Positions 45,372 to 57,130 of a DNA stretch of 64,000 nt are shown one piece after another (within the stretch, counting starts at the first letter, position 1; every line of letters begins with the position of its first letter). Under the pieces are notes generated by a model, which worked only from the letters and a program-made list of their open reading frames with translations, searched no databases and was not told where the DNA came from. This DNA comes from Clytia hemisphaerica. Lineage: Eukaryota > Cnidaria > Hydrozoa > Leptothecata > Clytiidae. The stretch covers positions 1,830,239 to 1,894,238 of the forward strand of contig CACVBU010000271.1 in NCBI GenBank assembly GCA_902728285.1, in the 5' to 3' direction. The translations under genes were made by a program, and so were the position numbers.

Positions 45372-45748
45372 CCCGGGGGGGGCACTCGATCTGAAAACGA
45401 CCATACGTTCGGCCCAAAATTTGGCTTCTAAAATCGGACCCTTACAGTGCAGTGAATTTCCATAAAAAATCATACCCTTACAGTGCACTTTTTCAAAATT
45501 TCTCGCCCGTAAGGGCGAAAACTTTTGCAATTTTCCAAGAAAATGTGGAATTTTTCCTCCAAAATTGACCAATTTTGTGCCAATTTTACCAAAATATTGG
45601 CCTTTCATCACAGTTTCCTACCCTTACAGTGCAGTTCAGTGCAGTTTTGTAATTTCCTACCCTTACAGTGCACTAGCTGAACTATGAAAAACCTACCCTT
45701 AAGGGCCGAACGTCTGGTAGGTCATTTACCTTGAGTGCCCCCCCCGGG
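45372..45748. mobile_element. hAT-like MITE with CCCGGGGGGGG ends and CACTGTAAGGGT repeats
   Basis: The element starts CCCGGGGGGGGGCACTC and ends GAGTGCCCCCCCCGGG. A perfect 8-base duplication GTTTTAGT flanks it (45364-45371 and 45749-45756). Inside, 'acccttacagtgca' recurs at least five times. A second family member is at 56295-56638. An 8-base duplication suits hAT-type transposition. Confidence 0.88.
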
Positions 45749-45756
45749 GTTTTAGT

Positions 45757-46044
45757 GTCAATTTTCTACCTATATTTTAGTCAATTTGACTAAAAGAGCT
45801 TCTCTGTAACAATTTGGTCTAAGTAGTAAAATAAGATAGGGTACCCTAAAATGTCTCATTGTTGCTCTAAATCAAGAACAGTGCCAAAATATAAGAGCAG
45901 CCGAATGTCAAGAAAATATTACTGACAAATAATATAATTAAGGAATATTTCAAATAATTTTCATAAAGATATGCCCACTATAGAATTTCCTCACTCTTCG
46001 TCTGTACTCATTCATTTTTACCCTTCTCATGATGCAGAATACAC
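45757..46044. other. Intergenic, nothing recognised
   Basis: Short AT-rich gap between two MITEs. Confidence 0.35.
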
Positions 46045-46276
46045 GATCTATATAAGATATAAGAACATAAGGCTTCGATGGCCAAAATGTTTAGAACAAG
46101 TTAAAAACATTTTAAGGCTTTGTAGACTCCAAAACACCCGATTTCTCAGTCAAATGGTAAAAATACTAAAAAGATGGTGAAAATAAGAACATGTTAAGAA
46201 CTAGGCTTAAAAACTGAAAAAAAGTTAAGAACATCTGAAGGCTAAAATTTTACATGTTATTATGAAGAAAAAGGTA
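46045..46276. mobile_element. Family T MITE, terminally eroded
   Basis: The sequence 'aagaacataaggcttcgatg' and 'cttaaaaactgaaaaaaagt' matches the family T body from end to end. The outer TACACG is lost at the left, and the right end is 'gttattatgaagaaaaaggt'. Confidence 0.6.
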
Positions 46277-46724
46277 TAGAATAAACAATGTTTACAAATA
46301 ACCACGACATCAAGAGAAACATGAAATCAAGAGAAATGTGCTTTCCAATCAACACAGTCGTTTAATTAAACGCACACGCTATTCAGATGTTAAGTTATCT
46401 AAGACACGCAAGCACAAATTTTCGTGAATGAAAATGTAATAATGCTATCACGAAAACAGCTGGTTATTTCTTTATGCTTTTATACTATTGAGCCTAAGAA
46501 CAAGTTAAGTACAATTTAAGACTAAAAAAACACTCAACTCCTGGGGGCATTGCACAAAAATACTCACACAATGGGGAAAATAAGAACATTTTTAGAGCTT
46601 ATTAAAATTCAAGCAGTTAATATCCAAACCCTTAGAAAATTTTGAAAGTTCTTATTAAAAAATGTATAACTTGTAATCTTTTATGCAGAATCAGCCAAAC
46701 TAGTCCGGGCGTTTACCACTAGAT

Positions 46725-46870
46725 TCCGTACTTACCTATAAAAATCCAAAGTTTCCCTTAACAATCAAATGCTTTTTCTGAGCTCTGATTGGTTCATTTA
46801 GGTCAATTACATGATTTTAAGTTTCAATGATTGTTAAGAGAATTTTTGGACTTTTATAGGTAAGTACGGA
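46725..46870. mobile_element. Short palindromic element or hairpin
   Basis: TCCGTACTTACCTATAAAAA at the left faces TTTTATAGGTAAGTACGGA at the right. Inverted similarity extends inward to 'cttaacaatca ... tgattgttaag', giving imperfect arms of about 45-50 bases around a loop of about 50. It could be a tiny MITE or, if transcribed, a miRNA-precursor-sized hairpin. No target duplication was identified. Confidence 0.55.
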
Positions 46871-47037
46871 TTATATAGTTTAAATTCGAAATTAGCGGCA
46901 AACACCCGGTCTTTTTTGGGTGCTTCTGTATAAAATATTACGTCATGAATATCATGACTCGGTAACTGCTTAATTCCAAAATAATGAAAAACAGTATGAC
47001 TTCTTTTGGACTTATTTGTTTAGTACCTAAGTAACCT

Positions 47038-47185
47038 ACACGCTTTTTTATAAGAATATACTTTATGAGAATATTCATGATAAAATTGGCCAAAAAATTG
47101 ATATTTTAGGATGATTTTCCACCAAAAAGTTAAGAATATCCACGATGAAATGAAAAAAACACCATTCTTATAAAAAAAGCGTGCA
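47038..47185. mobile_element. Family T MITE variant (ACACGCTTTTTTATAAGAAT)
   Basis: Inverted ends ACACGCTTTTTTATAAGAAT and ATTCTTATAAAAAAAGCGTG enclose a short body with 'aaaaagttaagaatatcca'. This is the shortest well-bounded member of the family here. Confidence 0.6.
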
Positions 47186-47529
47186 CCAATCAAATTCAAT
47201 ATGCGTCACCTAAATTATGTAATCTTAGCAGAAAATAATCATTAAAGTGAATTCAAGAGGAGTCGATAATCGACGTTTCTTGATATTTCCTTGGTATGCT
47301 TAATCGCCAGATTATTTATATTTTATGGCTTTATAAAAATAGCGAGATATTAGTACCTCGTTACGTAGGCGTACCCTTCTAATCATTATTACTACTAATA
47401 AAACTAAAATCGGAAAAAACATTGACAGAAATTATTAATTATAATAAAGATATTTTGATTTTATTTTGACAACAGATACATACACATAGCTTCAAAATAA
47501 ATGAAAACTGTCGTTTGATGGGGTTAAAA

Positions 47530-47652
47530 ATGTCAGAAACAATCGACGGAAAATCTTTGCTCAAAATACTCGAAATCGAGCAAGAGTTAGAAGCTTGGTC
47601 AAGACAATGGCTGGGCACCAAAACCCCTGCTACCGTGATCCTAAATAAATAG
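47530..47652 (+). CDS. Possible small ORF or first exon, 40 codons, unknown
   Basis: ATG 47530 opens 40 codons to TAG 47650-47652. The residues are balanced and protein-like (SETIDGKSLLKILEIEQELE, then AWSRQWLGTKTPATVIL), with an amphipathic helix in the first half. This is unusual for such AT-rich DNA. There is no recognised family and no clear splice donor. It could be a microprotein, a retrocopy fragment or chance. Confidence 0.25.
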   Translation: MSETIDGKSLLKILEIEQELEAWSRQWLGTKTPATVILNK

Positions 47653-49075
47653 CAACATAAGTACATATATCAGTAGAAAGCTTTTTCAATCTACAAAAGG
47701 TCGTTCCTTAACGTGGATTTACATCAAAACGCATGTGTTAAGTATATTTCTACTGTGGCCCCTTTGTTTGGTTGAGAAACTAATTATCAACTGCGCCTCA
47801 AACAAAAATTATCCTGTTTCGAATGCGCATTTGTATTATAAGAACCGGTAAATTTTAGCTCAAGCTCGGACATTCTTTAACCATTTCGAAATCTTAAGAC
47901 ATAACATATTCTTTAGATGTTCTTATTAAAATTTAGTTTGTTTAATTTCCCTAAAGAGTAACATGGCCTTTTAATCAGGGTATAATCTCCTGGCTTCATC
48001 TAAAGGTAAAACATTGTTCTTATATAAAAAAGCGTGTAATAGACAAGCTGCAGATTTATAAAACTTAATGGCTTAATGTTCAATTAACAAGAACACGATT
48101 GTTTACCGGAAAAATTCCTGATTTAATCAAGATATAATCAAAAGTAGAAATTCATTACCGCAACAATATGAGTACACGCCTTCATTAAAGCATCAGTCTT
48201 TATTATAAGCTAAAACAACAGTTCTCATTTACGACACTTTGAGACTCAAATTGTTGTCAAAACCTATTCTCAATTTAAGGGCAATAAATTTTAATTTACT
48301 ACTTTCATCGATTATTTACTTAAACTTCAGCAATTTCTAGGCTTGGTGTATGTTCTTATTTTTCGCGTATATTTAAAACAGACTGGTTCAGATTCAATAG
48401 AAAAAATAGACAAGATTGGACCTCTGTGCACAATTTCATCCTGGACCTCTGTGCACAATTTCATCTCAACACCATTTTTGTCCGAGTAGTTCCAGGAACA
48501 TGCCAGGAAGCACCAAAAAAAGCCCCAACCCCAGGAAGATGGGAAAACCCTCAAATCCATAATGGCGGACATGTTCCTGGACATCTGTGCAAAATTTACT
48601 TCCCTCTAATTCTACGTGACTATACACAATGAACAATGAACAAAATTCGAAATAAGAAAACATTAAAATTCCAAAAATATTATTCTGATACTTAGACTGT
48701 GGCTTAAAATGATTTCAATTACTAATAGCAATTTTAGTGATTTAGAAAATATTCTTAAGACCATTCATATGCATCATCATTAACTTGATAGGAGGTCCAA
48801 TTATCATTATGCAAACAATTAAAAACACGTCGACATTTAAGATACCACAATAAAATGAACAAAAAGTGGACCCTAACCAGAAATATGACCAAGAACTCCC
48901 ATATTGTCATCCCTTATCAATTTAGTTAAACATTTGGTAAGACGAAATGATATAGTGTACAAAATGATAATTTATTGTTATATAAGAACAAATGACGCCC
49001 AACAACACCGAAGTATAAGAATTATTAAATGGACAAAGCCAAGCCTGGTATTGTTAGTCTACACAATAGACAGAT
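47653..49075. other. Intergenic with family T scraps and a short direct repeat
   Basis: Scraps such as 'tgttcttatataaaaaagcg' occur at about 48016. At 48418-48465 the 24-base sequence starting 'tggacctctgtgcacaattt' is directly duplicated. A related 'ctggacatctgtgcaaaatt' lies at 48576. No gene is supported. Confidence 0.45.
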
Positions 49076-49836
49076 CCAGGCTTTTAGGCCTTACTCTTGG
49101 TCTATAGGCACTGTTATAGGCAGCCACTAGTAGCCCCCACCGGGATTGCTTATTATTAGGTTTAAACATAATAGACAACTTCTACAAAAGATGTTTATCA
49201 ATAGAGATTTAAAATAAAAGAATGTTTAAAACACAGCTGATTGGCTTAGGTTTCGAAACTCTCTATTGTTTCATTGAAACCTCAGTGCGCATGCGATTTA
49301 TCCGGAGAATTTCAATTTTCAAAACAAGAGCAGTGCTCATATCCCGAAGAGTAGGCATAGCTTCAGCCAGGTTTCTAGGTCCCCCCAACAAAGTAAGGTC
49401 CCCCCAATAATTTAGCTCCCCCCAAAAAATTGCCTTGTGCTAGGTCCCCTTAAACACTTAGGGAAAAAAATGAAAACATTGTTCTCCCACCCCTGTAGAG
49501 AAGTCAATAAAAAATATATGCGAGTACAGTACTGATAAATGAAAACTCAATTTTACTTGTATTAATATTTATGTTTACAAATCTTTTGCTTTTTATATTT
49601 GATTTAATAGTAAGATAAGAGATCTTTTGAAATTAGATGAACAACCCCCAGAGTCTCAGTCAGATCATCTAGGTCCCCCCCAACCATCTAGGTCCCCCCA
49701 AATATTTTGGTAATTTTAGCCCCCAGGCTCTTTAAAGGCCAAAATATTTCTTAGCCCCCCCAAAAAATAAGGGGGGGGCTGATGCTATGAGTAGGAGTTT
49801 TATGCTCGAAACGAAAGAAGATATGACGTAGCCTAG
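49076..49836. repeat. Dispersed repeat (family H), copy interrupted by an insertion
   Basis: Matches 19078-19386 from 'tccaggcttttaggccttac' to 'gatatgacgtagcctag', but is split after 'cccgaagagtagg' by the element at 49356-49789. Confidence 0.8.
49356..49789. mobile_element. 434-base MITE in the family H repeat, 6-base target duplication
   Basis: It starts CATAGCTTCAGCC and ends GGCTGATGCTATG (one mismatch between the ends). AGTAGG is present on both sides (49350-49355 and 49790-49795), and the uninterrupted repeat at 19 kb has AGTAGG once. The interior is rich in 'aggtcccccc' words near both ends. No coding capacity. Confidence 0.9.
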
Positions 49837-51108
49837 GTATTGTTTAATTTCATTCAATTTAAAATCGTGGAAGAGGTACTTATGAGATATATGATTTCAT
49901 AGGTTAACGAACTGCCCTCTCCACCAGTGGCCGATGAAAGTTGTCTCTAATTTTTACACCTTAAGATTGAAATAAAATCTACAATACTCTGCAGTGCCTG
50001 AAGATTGTGCCAGTATGAAGCACTGAGAAGCGATTGTAAGTTAGTTCTTTATTTCTTGATATTTCGCAATTTCGCATTTCGAATTTTCTTGAGGACTATA
50101 TTAATTTCACCTTAAAATCAGTTTAAGCCAAAAAGAGGAAAGAGATCCAACAACTTTCGGTCACACTTCGCCCCCACTTCGCCAATATTGGTCAAATTCC
50201 CTTGTCAGGCCTTCTGAATCCTAATTCAGGCCTTAGAACACTTCCTAATCACTCATTTTTGCTATGTGATCACACCACAATACTTGGGGTCTAAATCCAA
50301 ACCTGTCAATAAAAAGTTTTCAGTTTCTTTTTATCTTATCCACAAAGGTGTGTGCGATTATTGGTATTCGTTCTATAGATTCAAAAAAGCGATACAGTAT
50401 CGCACCACCTCTGGTAAAAAAAGTACAAGACCTTGTTTACATATACAGAACAAACAATAATTCTGACAACATCTTACAGAACGTAAGGTTTCAATCCAAT
50501 ATCAGGGAAAAAACAAATTCTGGAAAATCACAATTCAAACTAATTCGTCAATTAAATGTTTCTTTTTGGTTTCAGGCACGACTTTTCTTTAGAACAAAGT
50601 CACCACGGGATCACCATTCTCGTCAACTTAGAAAGAAGTTGTTTTTATTTTGGTCCTGACATACAATTTGACAATTGATCTTCAAGTGTTGCAATTTCGA
50701 ACCCTTTAAAGTGATGTATCTTAAAAGTTGTTTCTAAATAGTTTATTCCCTTTGGGAAAGATATTTCCAAGTGGAAAGATGTCATTATCAGAACTTCACG
50801 CTCTTCTTTTTTTATATTTGCCATGGCCCCGGCGTGCGAATCGAATTGAGGGGACCAAAAAATATGTCGCCCACCATGGTTGGGCGACGAAGAAAATTTT
50901 TGACTTTTTACACTTATTTCACCTCTATAAACAGTATATATAAGATTTTTTAAAGTAAAAAAATAATTACTTTGCAAAATATTCTGGGGGGGGGGGCGGT
51001 GGGGCCATGTATCGCACATTCACGCAAACCACGCATTCCCAATTTTATGAAGATTGCGAAATAATCCGATGAAATATGTGTTATGTTTAAGAAAAATTAG
51101 TATGAATT
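49837..51108. other. Intergenic, nothing recognised
   Basis: Contains a GC-richer palindromic patch (cgcccaccatggttgggcg at 50869-50887) and a G run at 50985-50996. The open frames are low-complexity or antisense to each other. Confidence 0.4.
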
Positions 51109-51368
51109 CACCCCCTTCTCACAGACCCAATGGGCAAAATATCGTCTCCAGTGTTCAACTATACTCTAATTTTTGTCCCCATTGAAAATGTTCAGATAAG
51201 CAAATCCTCACTGCAGATTATTGTGCTATTTTTTCATCCCCGGTTAATTTTCTGGCTCGAAAACAACGGAATTCAAATCCTCAGCCATGAAAAAACATAG
51301 GAATGTCTAATCCCCATCGAGCTTTAGTTCGTTAATTTTACCCCCACCGGGTTTGTGAAAAGGGGGTG
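51109..51368. mobile_element. Family C MITE
   Basis: The ends CACCCCCTTCTCACAGACCC and GGGTTTGTGAAAAGGGGGTG are inverted. The interior matches the copy at 40401-40694 ('aaatcctcagccatgaaaaa', 'aatccccatcgagctttagt'). Confidence 0.8.
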
Positions 51369-53373
51369 TCTGAATCTTTAAAACGGCGGAGTAAACCGAG
51401 TACGAAATTAACGAGTAGTGTTCACACAACCATTCATTTCGTTGTGTCGAAATAAATTAAAACATCCCTCGTTACACACCCAAAAATTTAAGAATATGTT
51501 AAGAACTGTCTCGCCATTATGGAATTCGGCAAAAAAAATGCCATTTTAATTGTAAATTGCCAATTATCACACTCTCACAAAAATGCCACTTTTTGTTTCA
51601 GGCATATAAAATTTAGGTTGATTTAAACCATGACCTAAGAATAACGCAAGACTATTTCTAGGATAATTTCCCCCAAGAAGTGATGAAATGGAAAAACTGC
51701 ATTCTCATAGATAAAAAGCGCGTGACCAATTATATAACATATTATATATATATAAAAACAGCGTATATAACAATTGTTTATTGCAATTTATAAACTGCTG
51801 ATGAACATTAGTTCTGTAATATAAGATCCATTTTACTTTTCAATGTCCATTAGATTTTAAAGCAGCTTTTCAAACCAACCAGGTCCGCCAGAAGCTGATC
51901 TCCAAATAAACTAGCAAATGAAATTGCTTTGTATTAATATAAATGTTCTAAAGCTAGCAAACAGGGAACTGAGATAGAAAACCAGCTGTTATAACTACTA
52001 CTCGAACACTCTTTACTAACTATAAAGAAATACAAAAGACTCGAAACTTAAAAATCCTTAGAACTCAGAAAACGGAAAAAATTCGCACACGAAAATCAAG
52101 GCGGTTACCTAGTCACTCACTCGAGGTCCTCCTTGTCCAAAGATGTTACCAAGGTATTTTCAAAAGAAAATTTAAAGAAAAAGTAAAATTATTTGTTAAA
52201 TCGCACGCAAGCAAAAACCCTGTTCCTGCAGATAGTAAAGAACCTTTTTTTCGCCTTCACGTTCACCCTGGTTCTCATAAATAAAGAATTTTAAAGAAAT
52301 ATTATTATGAAAAATATAACATATAATATTTAAAAAGGAAGAACATGAAAAGAGAAAAATAATATAGAATTCACATGAAAAATTATGATTTGGCAAAAAA
52401 AAGAAGAGAAATATTCGAAAGTTTGAAAAGAACTATCTTGTCCACTGTGTACTACACTGTGTGTTGAACATCATATTTTTCGGTCACATCACAAAGAAAG
52501 AGAAAATCGACAGTAGCGCGCGTGTGTGTGAAGGGTGAACATCAGAACGTGCATGATTCCCTATGCTAAACTCCTTCACAGTGTCCCTATTGCACGAACC
52601 GATCCCATAAAGTAGAGATATAAAATAACACTCACCAAGGTGAAGATTTGAACCAATTAATAGAAAGCATTGATATATAGAAAATGTGTTATTGTTTTCA
52701 GCGTATATATTCACGCTTCTTTTCTTTTTTCTCATATCTATAACTCAATCACCGATTGATAGTAGTGACGTCATTATCCAATGTGAACGTGCTCTTTCAC
52801 AGGGTCACGAAAAAATTAGATAACCTTTCACAAGTTTGTTATAAGAATAAAGTATACGTTCACAGATTTCCTAAGAGAAATCTACAGTTAAATTAATTGA
52901 ATATTCTTATATAAAGGTATATGATGATAGCACTCAAATGACAGCAAGCATGACACGACATGACGAACTTAGAAACTATTTTTCCCTCTCTCTCTCTTTT
53001 TTTGTTGTAATCAAAAAAAAATCTTGTAAGCGGGTCACGCTACTAAGGTATATCTTATCGTGAGGAAAAAGAAGCGGACAGCCTTGTATCTACATATAAC
53101 ACGATCTTTAACAGGGGGGTTTTCACTTTTACGGTACGACGGTATTGGGCCTTTTTCCCCCCGGTAAATCGGTATTACTAGAAAAAAACGACGGGATTAC
53201 GGTATTTCATTTTCTACCGGTATCGGTAATTAGGTAGTTAGGCTTCCTTTATCGACGGTATTACGGTATTTGACCCAAATTTTAGTCGGTATGACGGTAT
53301 TTAAGACCCCTGAACCCCCCCCCCTATACGGTACAGTATCACCAAACCTCTTAGGAGGAAGCTAACATAACCA
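51369..53373. other. Intergenic; ACGGTATT-rich patch at 53.1-53.3 kb
   Basis: 51480-51720 has family T-like scraps. At 53112-53330 the words 'acggtatt' and 'ggtattacgg' recur many times between a G run (caggggggtt) and a C run (ccccccccccta), suggesting another G/C-ended repeat element. Its ends are not cleanly inverted. No gene is supported. Confidence 0.45.
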
Positions 53374-53560
53374 TACCCCCTTCTAACAGACCCGGTAGGA
53401 TTTCTTCAGAAAAATTGGAGGATAATTTTAAGTTGTCCGGAAAATTCCCCCGTGGTGAATCCCCCGGTGAATTTCCACCCAGTGAATTACACCGGGGACG
53501 ATATTTTGGTCAATTTTTCTAGTGGGAAGGGGTTCCAGTGAATCTGTGAGAAGGGGGTAT
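53374..53560. mobile_element. Family C MITE, shortened
   Basis: The ends TACCCCCTTCTAACAGACCC and GAATCTGTGAGAAGGGGGTA are inverted. The inside has 'gtgaattacaccggggacga'-type words of the family. Confidence 0.7.
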
Positions 53561-53912
53561 ATAACGTTGCAAAATGTTCTATCCAGATATGATTCTGAAA
53601 AGGACAATAAAAAACTAGGTTTCCGATTCTTCCTTATCCCGAACCCTAAACGAGCTTTACTAAAGAGCTGAGAAGAAATACCTCAAGGGGGAAAGGAATT
53701 CTTTAAGTCATGATAGGAAAACAACCCAATTAAGCAAGCAATTATTCCCATGAAAAAAAATGTCCAAAGTTTCAAAACACGTGCGAGATTAGAGGAAAAA
53801 TGCAATTAGAGAGGCTTCATTAATCAGATTGCCCCATGACCTGGTGACCTTTTGTTCACGATGTTGTTCGTGTTATAGCCAAAACACTCTAATTGAATTT
53901 TGCCGCTGATTA

Positions 53913-54194
53913 TACACGTTTTTTATAAGAATATCCAAAAAATTTGAGGCCTTCAGGTGTTCTTAACTTTTTGAGTTTTAAGCATTAAAGTTTTCTTCGT
54001 CTTTCCTTTTTAAAAATTTGTGTTCCTTTTTTCACCATTTTGTGAGTGTTTTTGTCAATTTTCCTCAGAAAATAGGTGCTTTATAGTCCTCCTACCTTCC
54101 TCAAAGCTTTAAAATATTCTTAACTTGTTCTTAATATTTTAGCCATCGATGGCCTTCAGTTCTTATATAGTTTGTTGTTATAAAAAAACGTGCA
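53913..54194. mobile_element. Family T MITE, full-length-like
   Basis: The left end TACACGTTTTTTATAAGAAT and right end TTGTTATAAAAAAACGTGCA are inverted. The body contains 'atcgatggccttcagttctt' in the orientation opposite to the copy at 392. Confidence 0.75.
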
Positions 54195-54337
54195 TAAACA
54201 AGATTTCAAACATACTGTACAAAACATACATCTTACCAGGGATAGAGAGTGAGGTTACACCTATATTGTTTTGTAATTCCACTATAGCCAAATTTTCTAC
54301 CAGGTATTATAGGAACGTGGAGAGAGAGTAAAAAGCA

Positions 54338-54545
54338 TACACGTTTTTTATAAGAACAAAATATATAAGAACATAAGGCTTCGGCGGCAAAAAATCTTAC
54401 GAACAAGTTAAGATTATTTTTAGGCTTTGATGGGCTCTAAAAACACCTGTTTTCTTAGGAAAGTGGAAACAAATTCTGAAAAAAAGAACACGTTAAGAAC
54501 ATCTTAAGGCTTGAAACCCAAGTTAAGAACACCCAATACCAAAGA
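54338..54545. mobile_element. Family T MITE, right end missing
   Basis: TACACGTTTTTTATAAGAAC followed by 'cataaggcttcggcggc' and 'ttaagaacatcttaaggctt' matches the family. The right terminal repeat is not found. Confidence 0.6.
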
Positions 54546-54747
54546 TCACAAAACCAAATATATAAAGACTAGCTTGTAAAGTTTTAGTTTGGCTATAAGT
54601 TTAACATAGTCTTGAATTTCATTGAACCATATCTATACGTTTAAAATAAACAATAGTAGTGCTGCAGTAGCACGATAAGAGAATATAAAAAATTATAAGT
54701 GTCGGGAATAGAGCTATAAATCAAACCTAGATACACGATAAAGGCGT

Positions 54748-54775
54748 CAACAACAACAACAACAACAACAACAAC
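54748..54775. repeat. (CAA)n microsatellite
   Basis: About nine consecutive CAA units, followed by 'acaacaaaacaaaacaaa'. Not coding. Confidence 0.9.
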
Positions 54776-54889
54776 ACAACAAAACAAAACAAAGTAAAAT
54801 CCTTGACAACTTTTGATATCTTGTTTTTTTATAACTGTCACAGAGTGCGAACGTGATCGATAACGTGTGGTTTCGCAATTGGCAGCCGA

Positions 54890-55165
54890 AAACGTTACAC
54901 TCTTTTCTTTTATCAGAACAATCTTTTAAGAACAATGGTCGCCAAGAAATAAGAACAATTTAAGAATAATGCTGAGCCTGGAATTACTCAATCTCAAATA
55001 ACTCAGGGGTCAAAGTAGGGGTAATGCAGAGTAGTAGACATTGGGTATGAATCCTGCAATAAATCAATTCACCCAATAAATAAGAAGAGGACGAGAACAA
55101 AAAAAAGAACAAAAAAAAGAACAGCTGAGCCTCATAAAAAATTTTCTGGTTCTTATAAAAAAGAA
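54890..55165. repeat. Family T-like repeat scraps
   Basis: Words such as 'aataagaacaatttaagaat', 'gctgagcct' and 'ggttcttataaaaaagaatg' recall the family T body and right end. The left end is not convincing. Confidence 0.35.
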
Positions 55166-55454
55166 TGTTGCAAATATAAGAAATTACCTTACGTTTGTGA
55201 CTGTGAGCAAAAAGGCAATCAATGATGTAATGCTGTAAAATTTTGCGAACTACACAATAGCAATAACAAATTTATTCCGCAATTTTTGGCGCTGAAGCAA
55301 AAATATCTCGGCTACTTCTATAAAATTCCAAGCGTGTCGCATTTAAATTGGATTCACTTTAACAGAACAATTTGCACTGAAAGCTGAATCTCTGAAGATT
55401 AGGAAAACCACAAAATATGCCGAAATTCTCTGAGGGTAATAAATAGGTACATAT

Positions 55455-55566
55455 ATAGAAAAAATGTTAAGACCATGTTAAGAACATTTTAAGGCTTAAA
55501 AATCAAAAAGTTAAGAACATCCAAAGGCTTCAAAAATTTTAGATTTTCTTATAAAAAAACGTGTAC
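55455..55566. mobile_element. Family T MITE, left end missing
   Basis: 'gttaagaacattttaaggct' and 'aagttaagaacatccaaagg' lead into a right end, CTTATAAAAAAACGTGTA, at 55566. Confidence 0.6.
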
Positions 55567-55892
55567 GGTAGTACGGTTAGTTAGTCTAAGTGTCAGGATT
55601 TGGATGTCTAGACAGAGTCTAGTTCGCACATACTTGACATTTCCCGACCCTAGTTACCCCGGGCCTTTTCTAATGTTTATATATCAACTTTGAGGGTGTG
55701 TGTGTTAGCAAAACTGTATAACTTAATCATCTCCGTTTAGAGCACGTTGTCTGGAATGAGAATTACCGCTCTTTAGAAAATTGCATAAACATAATTAAGA
55801 ATTAATTATAACTGAAACACCTCTTAAAAGACACGTAAGGTTTTAACGAGACAATATAATCAAGCGATTAACTCTTGCTAGCATTTAAGGTT

Positions 55893-56140
55893 TACACATT
55901 TTTTTATAAGAGCATCCAAAATTTTTGAAGTCTCGGGGTGTTCTTAATTTTTTGAATTTTCAGCCTAAAAATGTTCTTAACATGTTCTTATTTTCGCCAT
56001 TTTTTGAATATTTTTGTCTATTTTACTTTGAAATCGGGTGTTTTGAGGTCCGCAAAGAGCCTTAAAATGTTCTTAACTTGTTCTTAACATTTTGGCTATC
56101 AAAGCCTTATGTTCTTATATAGTTTGTTCTTATAAAAAAG
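55893..56140. mobile_element. Family T MITE
   Basis: It begins TACACATTTTTTTATAAGAG and carries the reverse-oriented family body ('aacattttggctatcaaagc'). It ends near 'gtttgttcttataaaaaagt' with the outermost CGTGTA eroded. Confidence 0.65.
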
Positions 56141-56294
56141 TCCAACATTTTCATTTTAAGTTATTATATCTTTAAGATTGAGATGAACTTTGAGGATTTT
56201 ACTTTACGTACATTTTGCTCGACTGTTAACCCATGTACACTCTATGTGTCCACACGAAGTGTGAACAAAACAATGTATAAGCATTTTGGCAGCA

Positions 56295-56638
56295 CCCGGG
56301 GGGGGGGCAGCTGGGCAAAAGGACCGACGGGTATGTGCGGGTCCTAAGGGTACCTTTTCGAATATGTTTAAAATGCACTGTAAGGGTCGGAAAAACTAGA
56401 GATGCACTGTAAAGGTAGAAATTTCAGAAAATTCTTGAAAAATCTAGATATTTTGACTAAAAATGCTAGAATTTTGACCGTTTTTTACACGAAAGGGATC
56501 GAAAATTTGGGCGAAAATGCACCCTAAGGGTATGATTTTCACTGATTTTTGCTGCACTGTAAGGGTGCAATTTTAAAAGCCAATTGTTGGCCCGCACATA
56601 TACCGTCAGTCCGCAAACCCAGTGCCCCCCCCCCCGGG
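56295..56638. mobile_element. hAT-like MITE with CCCGGGGGGGG ends, second copy
   Basis: G-run and C-run ends (CCCGGGGGGGGGGCAG ... CCCCCGGG) are flanked by TGGCAGCA (56287-56294) and TGGCAGCG (56639-56646), a 7-of-8 match. 'gcactgtaagggt' recurs inside, as in the copy at 45372-45748. Confidence 0.82.
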
Positions 56639-56659
56639 TGGCAGCGTCTGTAGCCAATG

Positions 56660-56905
56660 TAGAATAAACTTTTTTTTATATAAGAACACAAGGCACAAGG
56701 CTTCAATGGCCAAAAGAACAAGTTTCATTCATTGATGTAGACAACCAATTTCTTAGGAAAATGCACAAAAATACTCACAAAAAGGTTAAATTAAAAGCAT
56801 TTTAAGATTTCAACATTTGGCATAAAACTTAAAAAGATAAGTACATCCACAAGCTTAAGGATTGCAAAAAAAAAATGCTTTTAATATTATCAAAAAGGAA
56901 TTGAA
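56660..56905. mobile_element. Family T MITE, eroded ends
   Basis: 'ttttttttatataagaacac' and 'aaggcttcaatggcc' begin the copy. The family body follows, and the right end is lost in an A-rich stretch. Confidence 0.45.
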
Positions 56906-57130
56906 TACACGTTTTTATAAGAGCATCCAAAATTTCTGAAACCTATCGATATCTTTTACTTTTTGAGCCTTTTTTAAACCTAAAAGCTTTTTCATTTTCA
57001 TCATTTTGTAATTAATTTAGCAATTTTCCTTTTTCTTGAAGAGACTGCAAAGACTTAAAAACGTTGTTCTTAGTATTTTGGCCATCGAAGCCTTTTGTTC
57101 TTACAGTTTGTTCTTATAAAAAAACGTGTA
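56906..57130. mobile_element. Family T MITE, full-length-like
   Basis: TACACGTTTTTATAAGAGCA at the left and TTGTTCTTATAAAAAAACGT then GTA at the right are inverted termini. The body reads in the same orientation as the copies at 53913 and 55893. Confidence 0.75.
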
